Below are positions 1-5,398 of a stretch of DNA of 7,484 nucleotides, piece by piece. Each line of letters starts with the position of its first letter. Within the stretch, counting starts at the first letter, position 1. This DNA comes from Candidatus Campbellbacteria bacterium CG10_big_fil_rev_8_21_14_0_10_35_52 (GTDB taxonomy: Bacteria; Patescibacteriota; Minisyncoccia; Phycocordibacterales; UBA2163): assembly GCA_002778715.1 (NCBI GenBank), contig PFAA01000001.1, positions 9,676 to 17,159 on the forward strand, read 5' to 3'. The notes under the pieces are model-generated. The model was not told the origin of the DNA, ran no database searches, and worked only from the letters and a program-made list of their open reading frames with translations. Made by a program: the position numbers and the translations under genes.

Positions 1-2
1 TG

Positions 3-25
3 CCAAGAAAGGGTCTCATAATTCA
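3..25. repeat. Partial copy of the inverted-repeat arm, downstream of smc
   Basis: This stretch matches 5378-5400 in the same orientation at 20 of 23 positions, from CCAAGAAAG to TAATTCA; the three differences are all transitions. Beyond it, the 11-mer TTTTAAGCGAT occurs at 63-73 and again at 5411-5421 beyond the other copy, in the same order but with a different gap. The partner arm, if present, would lie left of the window. Confidence 0.6.
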
Positions 26-72
26 AAGATATACAAGGATTGCAAATATTTAAATATAAAATTTTTAAGCGA

Positions 73-2331
73 TTACTTTGCGACCTGAACCGCTTCTTCA
101 AACTTTATAGAGAGAAGTTTTGAGATACCGTCCGAATTCATTGTAACGCCATATAAAATACCGGCGCGACTCATTGTTTCCCTATTATGAGTAATTAAAA
201 TAAGTTGAGAGTATTTGGATAAATTTTCTATCATATCGCCATATCGTTTTGAATTTGCCTCATCAAGCGCGGCGTCTGTTTCATCAAGCACCAAAAATGG
301 CGGCGGATTTACCTGCGACATAGCGAACAAAAGAGCGATTGATGTCAAAGCACGCTCGCCTCCGGAGAGCATTACAAGACCTTTTGTCCTCTTGTGCGGC
401 AAACTTACAAAAATATCAATTCCTTCTTCTTCGTCTTCTTGCGTTTCTTCAGGATTATTTTCCACATCAGAAATAATATTTATATCCATTTTTTTTCTTT
501 TCTTTTCTTTTATCACGGACAAACCAGCTTCGCCGCCTCCAAACATAAGCGTGAAAAAATTTTGAAACTCTTTATTTATTTTTTCTATTCCATCATTAAA
601 CTGAATGCTTAATCTTTCTTCCAAGTCCTTTATCAAGTCCTTAAGAGCTGACGCTGATTTTTCAAGGTCTGCAATCTCACGCTCTAAAAATTCATCTCGC
701 TGTGTCGCCTCTTTATATTCTTTTATTATCTCTTCACCGGAACCTCCGCCAAATTCTTCAAGTCGTATTTTGATTTTTTCAATTTTTCTTCTTCTATCTT
801 CCTGTATTTGTCGTTCTTCATTTGCTATTTCTTCAAGACCTATTCCTAAATTATATTTATCATAATCAAGAGCGGCTCTGCCTACAAGAACTGCAATTTC
901 CTGAAGTTCTATTTCAAAATCTTGTTTTTTATGAATCAAATCATTTTCAATACTTTCAAATTTATCAAGTATTGCTCTTAACTGACTCTGGCGAGACATA
1001 ACGCTAAATACTTCGCGTTCCGCTTCTCTGCTATCGTCTTTTTCAGCTTCAATTTTTGTTTTTAAAATAGAATATCTTTCATTATATAAAGATTCGTCTC
1101 TTAAAACATTTAATAAATTTTTGTCAATTTCTATTTTCTTATTTTTTAAATTCTCAAGCTCAATGTAATCAATCTCATTATCTTTGTCTTTAGAAAATGT
1201 TATTGATATAAAATCTTTTATTATTGAGCCAATGGAGAGAAGTATGTTTTTTATTTCAGATATATCATTTTTCTCTTTGGCATCGTCAATTTGTGAATAT
1301 ACTTGTTCCACGACCTTATTTAATTCATTATAATTTACTGTCCTGTTTTCAATGATTTTTTGTGTTTCTTTTTCTTTTTCTATTCTTCTGTTTTCCCCTG
1401 AAATTTCTCCTTCTATCCGTCCGAGTTCTCGTGTCAGAGCGTCTTTCCGCGCTCTTATATCAGATAAGTTTTTTTCTTGAATTATCAATTCATCGCTTTT
1501 TTCATCGCTTTTTGACGATTTAGATAATATTTCTTTCGCTTTTTGGAGTTTCTCTTCAAGAGCGTTTAATTCATCTTGAGGAGCTTTTTGAGCTTTCTTT
1601 GTTTTCTTTTTATTAAATGAAATATATTCAGATTCTCTTTTTAAATATTCTAAAGAAAGTTTTTTAAGTTCATCGCGCATAATGATTGACCTCTCAACTT
1701 TGTCAACCTGTTTTTTAAGAAATTTTATATGCGGAGCGTTTTCTTTCCGCAATAATTCAATTTGAATTATATTATCTTCCGTCTTTTGTAATTTCTTTTG
1801 ACTCTCTTGCTTTTTATATTGAAATACTTTTAATCCAAGCGCATCTTCTATCATTTCCTTTCGCTCTTTTATATTTGCGTTTAATATTCTGTCCGCCTCG
1901 CCTTGCGATATTATATGATGTCCTGACGAGCCGATGTTAGCTGATGCGAGTAATTCCGCGATGTCGCGAAGACGAACTTGCGAATTATTTATAAAATATT
2001 GATTTATACCGTCACGATACACGGCTCGCTCTATAACAACTTCGTCAAAATCAATATTCAAAAAGCGTTTGGTATTATCAAACAAAATTTTTACAGATGC
2101 TCTGTTTGAACGCGGTATTATTTTTGAACCATTAAATATCAAATCCTCTCCGCGTTTTCCGCGAAGCGACTTGATGGACTGTTCGCCTAAAACAAAACGG
2201 AATGATTCGGCCACATTTGATTTGCCCGAACCGTTTGGACCGACAATGCCAGAAATCTTTGAAGTAAAATCAAAAACACTTTTTTTTGCGAATGATTTGA
2301 AACCTAAAAGTTCAAGGGATTTAAGATACAT
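73..2331 (-). CDS. smc: Compact SMC-family chromosome segregation ATPase lacking a normal hinge
   Basis: SMC proteins are ABC-type ATPases that dimerise, clamp DNA and extrude or hold loops to organise and segregate the chromosome. The head is complete: Walker A GPNGSGKSN at residues 31-39, the head arginine (R57, in KSLRG), Q-loop Q143, signature LSGGERALTS at 655-664, Walker B FLVLDETDAALD at 679-690 and the H-loop histidine H715. Coiled-coil arms cover about 175-333 and 390-595; a joint-like segment (about 525-590) precedes FGGGEAGL. At 752 residues it is far below the usual 1,150-1,200. The arms are short, and only about 50 residues lie at the apex where a hinge of about 150 would be. There are no cysteines, so no Rad50-type zinc hook. 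A Lys-rich then acidic insertion (about 608-637) precedes the signature motif. The start MYLKSLELLGFKSF is canonical; no Shine-Dalgarno precedes it, but a TATAAT box lies 6 bases upstream. ScpA and ScpB are not in the window. SbcC/Rad50 was considered, but the head motifs fit SMC better. Confidence 0.95.
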   Translation of the reverse strand: MYLKSLELLGFKSFAKKSVFDFTSKISGIVGPNGSGKSNVAESFRFVLGEQSIKSLRGKRGEDLIFNGSKIIPRSNRASVKILFDNTKRFLNIDFDEVVIERAVYRDGINQYFINNSQVRLRDIAELLASANIGSSGHHIISQGEADRILNANIKERKEMIEDALGLKVFQYKKQESQKKLQKTEDNIIQIELLRKENAPHIKFLKKQVDKVERSIIMRDELKKLSLEYLKRESEYISFNKKKTKKAQKAPQDELNALEEKLQKAKEILSKSSKSDEKSDELIIQEKNLSDIRARKDALTRELGRIEGEISGENRRIEKEKETQKIIENRTVNYNELNKVVEQVYSQIDDAKEKNDISEIKNILLSIGSIIKDFISITFSKDKDNEIDYIELENLKNKKIEIDKNLLNVLRDESLYNERYSILKTKIEAEKDDSREAEREVFSVMSRQSQLRAILDKFESIENDLIHKKQDFEIELQEIAVLVGRAALDYDKYNLGIGLEEIANEERQIQEDRRRKIEKIKIRLEEFGGGSGEEIIKEYKEATQRDEFLEREIADLEKSASALKDLIKDLEERLSIQFNDGIEKINKEFQNFFTLMFGGGEAGLSVIKEKKRKKMDINIISDVENNPEETQEDEEEGIDIFVSLPHKRTKGLVMLSGGERALTSIALLFAMSQVNPPPFLVLDETDAALDEANSKRYGDMIENLSKYSQLILITHNRETMSRAGILYGVTMNSDGISKLLSIKFEEAVQVAK

Positions 2332-2337
2332 TTAATT

Positions 2338-2365
2338 ATTATACAATTTTACTTTGAATTACAAA
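2338..2365 (-). promoter_or_regulatory. Candidate promoter of smc with predicted leaderless start
   Basis: A perfect TATAAT (2338-2343, minus strand) lies 6 bases before the smc ATG at 2331, which puts the expected start site on the A of ATG. The -35 region is weak: TTTGTA at 2360-2365 with a 16-base spacer matches 3 of 6. In sequence this AT-rich, a TATAAT alone is not strong evidence, but its position matches that of the rpmF promoter. Confidence 0.45.
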
Positions 2366-2420
2366 ATTCTTTCTTAATTCAGTTCAATTATTAATTGCGA
2401 CGCTTTTATATGTTGGAGCG

Positions 2421-2489
2421 TTTGGCATTAGTTGAAGAAATAACGCGCTTCTGTCCCATATGGGATAATTTGGTGTTAGTTGAAAAAAT
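2421..2489. repeat. Direct repeats flanking a 12-bp palindrome between rnc and smc
   Basis: Two 21-bp direct repeats (2421-2441 and 2469-2489, 18 of 21 identical, 48-bp period; shared core TTAGTTGAA) flank the perfect palindrome TCCCATATGGGA at 2454-2465. This lies within the 190-bp spacer, 88-158 bp upstream of the smc start on its strand. It could be a regulator-binding region for smc or a decayed repeat. A plus-strand frame through it is judged noncoding. Confidence 0.55.
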
Positions 2490-2521
2490 TAAAGAAATTA
2501 AAAAATGTAAATTCTATGCCA

Positions 2522-3211
2522 TTAATCCCACCCTTTTACCAAAAGAGCTTTTCGCGCGGCGGACTGTTCCGCTTCTTGTTTTGATTTGCCTTCTCCTTCC
2601 CCTATAAGGTCTTCATCAAGATATACGCCGACAATAAAATTTTTTTCATGGTCAGGACCAATTTCTTGTATTGTCTTATACTGCGGGGTAATGCTCACTT
2701 TCTCTTGCGCGACTTCCTGAAAACGACTTTTACTATCCTGCCAAAGGCCTTTTTCCACTATTTCATTAGTAAGTGGAAACAAATTTTTTGCGATAAAATC
2801 TTTTGCGGCATTATATCCTTGATCTAAATAAAGCGCCCCCACGAATGATTCAAAAGTATTCGCAAGTATATACTGCCTTGCACGCCCTATGTCTTTCGCC
2901 TCGCCCTTTGAAAGCAATAAAAAATTATTCATATCCAATAAATTCGCCACGGATGCAAGCGTAATCGTATTTACAAGCGCCGCTCTGTATGAGGTTAAAT
3001 CTCCCTCGGTCTTTTTAGGATATTTCCCGTATAAATACTCTGTAACAACAAGCTCCAGCACGGCATCTCCCAAAAACTCAAGTCTTTCGTTGTGAGCTAT
3101 TTTCATATTTTTATTTTCATTCAAATATGACCTATGAATAAAAGATTGTTTCAAAAGATTTTTATTTTTAAATACAATGTTTAATTTTTTTTCAAATTGT
3201 TCAAAATTCAT
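2522..3211 (-). CDS. rnc: Ribonuclease III
   Basis: This enzyme cleaves double-stranded RNA, classically the rRNA precursor stems that release 16S and 23S rRNA. The 229 residues match the family length. The catalytic domain (about 1-150) carries the signature NERLEFLGD at 41-49, supplying E42, E45 and D49; E69 in TEGD; and ANTFESFVGALYLDQG from 117, with the essential glutamate E121. The position equivalent to E. coli D114 is Asn (N118). A double-stranded RNA-binding domain runs from about 158 (DSKSRFQEVAQEK) to 226 (QSAARKALL). The start lies 6 bases after the nusB-nudix stop and has only AT-rich sequence before it, so translation probably depends on coupling with the upstream gene. The rnc-smc order is widespread in bacteria. 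I see no convincing terminator after it, so read-through into smc is possible. Confidence 0.97.
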   Translation of the reverse strand: MNFEQFEKKLNIVFKNKNLLKQSFIHRSYLNENKNMKIAHNERLEFLGDAVLELVVTEYLYGKYPKKTEGDLTSYRAALVNTITLASVANLLDMNNFLLLSKGEAKDIGRARQYILANTFESFVGALYLDQGYNAAKDFIAKNLFPLTNEIVEKGLWQDSKSRFQEVAQEKVSITPQYKTIQEIGPDHEKNFIVGVYLDEDLIGEGEGKSKQEAEQSAARKALLVKGWD

Positions 3212-3217
3212 AATTTT

Positions 3218-4159
3218 TTATTTTTTTAATAATATATTTACCGCTTTTGTGACGATTGGAAGTATATCGTCGTAAAAATTAAGTTCCGCGATATCCGAAA
3301 GTTTAAACCACATAGCGTCATCTAATCCGTCTTTATCCGCAAGTTTTAAATCATCAAATTTTGATTCTGCCAAGAAATATACCACTTGTTTTCTTAACTT
3401 TCCAATCTTCGGGTCTGATGCAATATATTCATTTTCTCCGAGTTTATTTTTAATCTTTACTTCAATGCCGAGTTCTTCTTTTATTTTTCTGACAGTGCCA
3501 TCTTCTTTGCTCTCTTTTTCATCTATTCCTCCCTTTGAAAGAGTCCAGTATCCAAAAACATCATGGACAAGAGCGATATAGATATTATCATTATTGTTTG
3601 TATATATAACAGCTCCGCCGAGTCTTTTTATCGGCATTTTTTCATACGGCACATCTTCTATTTTTTTTTTATTCTTTTTCTTTGAAACCTCTTCTTTACC
3701 CGGTTCTCCTATTTCTTTATATACCGCTCCTAATACTCCGTTTATAAATCTTCCGCTGGATTCTCCGCCAAATGTTTTGGCAAGCTCAATTGCCTCATTG
3801 ATAGCCACTTTTGCTGGCACTTCTTTTCTATCTGAAAACAAAAGCTCATAAAGACCTACTCTTAATATATTCCTGTCAACAGTGGAAATTTTATCAATTG
3901 ACCATTCCGGAGCCGCTTTTTCTATAATTGTATCTATGTTTTCTCGCTTTTCTAAAATACTGTCTAATAGTTTCCGCGCAAATGAAAAATCTTCCATACC
4001 AGAAGCAAATTCTTTTGCATTGCGCGCAAGAATTGTTTTAGTATCTTTAATGTTTCTTTCAATTTTACCGCCAATATGTTTTTTACCAATAAGACCGTTA
4101 AAATCCAACTCAAACAATGTCTGCAATACTATTGACCTTGAAAGATGCCTATTTTCCAT
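3218..4159 (-). CDS. nusB: NusB antitermination factor fused to a C-terminal Nudix domain
   Basis: Residues 1-150 are NusB, the all-helical protein that with NusE/S10 binds boxA RNA and promotes rRNA antitermination. The N-terminal helix (SRSIVLQTLFELDF) and the diagnostic C-terminal part, VDRNILRVGLYELL (94-107) followed by EVPAKVAINEAIELAK and SSGRFINGVLGAVYKE, are clear. A Lys-rich linker (about 151-177, with KKKNKKK) joins a Nudix hydrolase domain (178-313). The Nudix box follows G-x5-E-x7-R-x-U-x-E-E-x-G-U from G210 to I232, but the Glu after the Arg is Lys (K225, codon 3485-3487). Nudix enzymes cleave nucleoside diphosphates linked to another group; this substrate cannot be told. The linker is encoded over an A10 run on the coding strand (3661-3670). 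The gene starts 59 bp after the rpmF stop and ends 6 bp before rnc, suggesting one transcript for all three. No Shine-Dalgarno is visible. I recall similar fusions annotated in Parcubacteria but could not check this. Confidence 0.93.
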   Translation of the reverse strand: MENRHLSRSIVLQTLFELDFNGLIGKKHIGGKIERNIKDTKTILARNAKEFASGMEDFSFARKLLDSILEKRENIDTIIEKAAPEWSIDKISTVDRNILRVGLYELLFSDRKEVPAKVAINEAIELAKTFGGESSGRFINGVLGAVYKEIGEPGKEEVSKKKNKKKIEDVPYEKMPIKRLGGAVIYTNNNDNIYIALVHDVFGYWTLSKGGIDEKESKEDGTVRKIKEELGIEVKIKNKLGENEYIASDPKIGKLRKQVVYFLAESKFDDLKLADKDGLDDAMWFKLSDIAELNFYDDILPIVTKAVNILLKK

Positions 4160-4175
4160 AAAAACTGTGTTGGTA

Positions 4176-4196
4176 ACAAATTACAAATTACAAATT
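4176..4196. repeat. Three tandem copies of a 7-bp unit before nusB
   Basis: The unit ACAAATT is repeated three times without change (4176-4182, 4183-4189, 4190-4196) in the 59-bp rpmF-nusB spacer. On the coding strand it reads AATTTGT. The function is unknown; it may simply be replication slippage. Confidence 0.8.
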
Positions 4197-4218
4197 TATC
4201 CTCGGTATTTTAAATATT

Positions 4219-4515
4219 CTATTTCTTAGATAATTCCTCGGCATTAAGTATTTTATCTTCTGTCTGTTCTGGCTCGCTTGCGGCTTCTTCGTTCATTGCT
4301 TCTCTTTTAGCTTTTGCTTTCGCTTGTTTTTTCTCAAACTTTGCCGTCATATCTATAATTACTCTGCCTCTATATCTGCCACAAGAAAGACATACATTGT
4401 GTCGTTTATGCGGGGCTTTACAGTCCGGACACAAAGAAATCCTCGGCTCTTTAAGACCATGATGCGACCGCCTGTTTGCGGTATGGCTTTTTGTATGTCT
4501 CATTCTTACCGTCAT
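4219..4515 (-). CDS. rpmF: 50S ribosomal protein bL32 with charged C-terminal tail
   Basis: bL32 is a small zinc-binding protein of the large ribosomal subunit. From the ATG at 4515 the 98-residue product starts MTVRMRHTKSHTANRRSHHG and carries the zinc knuckle as two CxxC pairs: C29/C32 in LCPDC and C42/C45 in VCLSC, then GRYRGR. The frame stays open upstream to a TTG at 4551, but I reject that start: the extra residues do not resemble bL32, and a -35/-10 promoter lies within them. An ATG at 4524 would add three residues and also overlaps the -10 box. bL32 is usually about 57-60 residues; here residues 57-98 form an extra tail, first Lys/Ala-rich and then acidic (NEEAASEPEQTED), probably disordered. 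There is no Shine-Dalgarno; the predicted transcription start falls on the ATG, implying a leaderless message. It heads the likely rpmF-nusB-rnc transcript. Confidence 0.95.
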   Translation of the reverse strand: MTVRMRHTKSHTANRRSHHGLKEPRISLCPDCKAPHKRHNVCLSCGRYRGRVIIDMTAKFEKKQAKAKAKREAMNEEAASEPEQTEDKILNAEELSKK

Positions 4516-4522
4516 AAAGAGC

Positions 4523-4551
4523 ATTATATCAAAATGGACGAATTTTGGCAA
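4523..4551 (-). promoter_or_regulatory. Sigma70-type promoter of rpmF with predicted leaderless start
   Basis: Reading the minus strand, TTGCCA (4546-4551, 5 of 6 to consensus) is followed by a 17-base spacer and TATAAT (4523-4528). The -10 is extended (TGATATAAT). Only 7 bases (GCTCTTT) separate the -10 box from the ATG at 4515, so transcription should begin at or next to the first base of the start codon. This is the best promoter in the window and supports the shorter bL32 start. Confidence 0.75.
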
Positions 4552-4554
4552 ATT

Positions 4555-4566
4555 TTTTGCGCAAAA
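4555..4566. repeat. 12-bp palindrome just upstream of the rpmF promoter
   Basis: TTTTGCGCAAAA lies 3 bases upstream of the rpmF -35 hexamer. Its core TTGCGCAA also occurs at 5308-5315 inside the inverted-repeat element. It is a possible operator; chance is not excluded. Confidence 0.4.
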
Positions 4567-4583
4567 TTATAATTAGCGATATT

Positions 4584-4596
4584 AAGGTCTGACCTT
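4584..4596. repeat. Short inverted repeat over the rnhB stop
   Basis: AAGGTC and GACCTT flank one base (AAGGTCTGACCTT) and overlap the last base of the rnhB stop codon. With no loop and no T-tract it is not a terminator; a protein-binding palindrome is possible. Confidence 0.5.
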
Positions 4597-5261
4597 TATA
4601 TTTCTTTTTTCAAAAAATTTTTTAAAAAACTTTTGCGATGAAGGACGCAAATCCCGTATTTTTTTATCATTTTATAATGAGCTTTTACGCCATAACCTTT
4701 ATGTTTTTCAAAATTATATTCAGGATATTTTTTTGATAAACTTATCATTTTTCTATCTCTTTTCACTTTTGCCACAATTGAAGCAAGAGATATTATCGGC
4801 TCTTTTTCATCTCCTTTTATTATTGTCTTTTGATTTAAAAATACACTCGGGGCTTTAAGAGCGCCGTCTAAAAGTATTAAACATTCATCTTCGTTCGCGG
4901 AGAGTTTTGAAAATATTTTCTTAATGGCTGTATTTATCGCGCAATTAATTCCTCTTCTATCTATTATTTTCGCGCTTGAAAATACCACTAAAAATCTGAA
5001 ATCTTTTTTTATCTTGCCAAAAAATAACCTTTGAGTAAAATTTTGTTTTTCTTCCATAAACTTAAACCATTTTTCTCTTTTATTTTTAGAAAGTTTTTTT
5101 GAATCTTTTAAAATATTCAATTCTGATTTAAATTTTCCGTTCAAATGGAACTTAAACTTTTTGTATTCATTTTTTGAAAACAAAACCGCGCCAACGGCAA
5201 CAGGCCCTGCAAGAGGTCCTCGTCCCGCTTCATCTATTCCGATTACATATTTATAATTCAT
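4596..5261 (-). CDS. rnhB: Ribonuclease HII
   Basis: RNase HII nicks the RNA strand of RNA:DNA hybrids and starts removal of single ribonucleotides from genomic DNA. The 221 residues hold the DEDD active site: D10 and E11 in GIDEAGRGPLAGPV, D132 in LLDG, and D169 in SIVAKVKRDR. Other family blocks are KDSKKLS (52-58) and HKGYGVKAHY (187-196). Between the first strand region (AVGAVLF) and KDSKKLS lies a longer than usual Lys/Phe-rich stretch (about 30-50), perhaps a basic surface loop. Both the end (KSFLKNFLKKEI) and the gene as a whole are Lys-rich, in keeping with its neighbours. The start MNYKYVIGIDEAG is standard and sits directly against a palindrome and a large inverted repeat. No Shine-Dalgarno is present. 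The stop overlaps a short inverted repeat, and 80 bp separate it from rpmF, which has its own promoter. Confidence 0.96.
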   Translation of the reverse strand: MNYKYVIGIDEAGRGPLAGPVAVGAVLFSKNEYKKFKFHLNGKFKSELNILKDSKKLSKNKREKWFKFMEEKQNFTQRLFFGKIKKDFRFLVVFSSAKIIDRRGINCAINTAIKKIFSKLSANEDECLILLDGALKAPSVFLNQKTIIKGDEKEPIISLASIVAKVKRDRKMISLSKKYPEYNFEKHKGYGVKAHYKMIKKYGICVLHRKSFLKNFLKKEI

Positions 5262-5278
5262 TTTCGTAAATTACGAAA
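5262..5278. repeat. 17-bp palindrome abutting the rnhB start codon
   Basis: TTTCGTAA and TTACGAAA flank one central base (TTTCGTAAATTACGAAA), immediately next to the rnhB ATG (5261) and overlapping the outer end of the large inverted repeat. The half-site followed by TTCA recurs as TTTCGTAATTCA at 5389-5400 and 5615-5626, so this short motif occurs several times in the gap. An operator or a repeat end are both possible. Confidence 0.5.
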
Positions 5279-5398
5279 CTCGTCGCAGGCATAATTTTTG
5301 AAAGACATTGCGCAATACGAATACGCAAGCATAACAAAAAATCAGCGGATTTTTATGATGTCTTGCAAAAATTTATACCAAGAAAGAGTTTCGTAATT
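5269..5398. repeat. 130-bp imperfect inverted-repeat element upstream of rnhB
   Basis: The outer ends are an exact 13-bp inverted repeat: AATTACGAAACTC at 5269-5281 and its complement at 5386-5398. Inward, the arms diverge for about 8 bases, then match again: CATAATTTTTGAAAGACAT (5290-5308) against the complement of 5358-5377, with one indel and two mismatches. The total arm length is about 40 bp. The central 49 bases hold two small stems: TTGCG (5308-5312) with CGCAA (5324-5328), and AAAAATC (5337-5343) with GATTTTT (5348-5354). No open frame of note is inside. One arm recurs at 3-25. It may be a small non-autonomous repeat (MITE- or REP-like) or a structured RNA leader of rnhB. Confidence 0.75.

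Noticed and set aside
215..865. Plus-strand open frames opposite smc
   Set aside because: Ser/Phe-rich low-complexity translations antisense to a conserved gene, as expected from an AT-rich complement.
1177..1332. Rad50-type zinc hook at the SMC apex
   Set aside because: There is no CxxC and no cysteine anywhere in the protein.
2395..2607. Plus-strand 70-codon frame with the repeated protein motif LALVEEI / LVLVEKI
   Set aside because: It starts with TTG, runs antisense into the conserved rnc 3' end, and its repeat is explained by the DNA direct repeats; no family resemblance or SD.
5269..5398. CRISPR array or tRNA-like element in the rnhB upstream gap
   Set aside because: There is only one inverted-repeat unit, no regular direct repeat-spacer pattern and no cloverleaf with TPsiC or CCA features.
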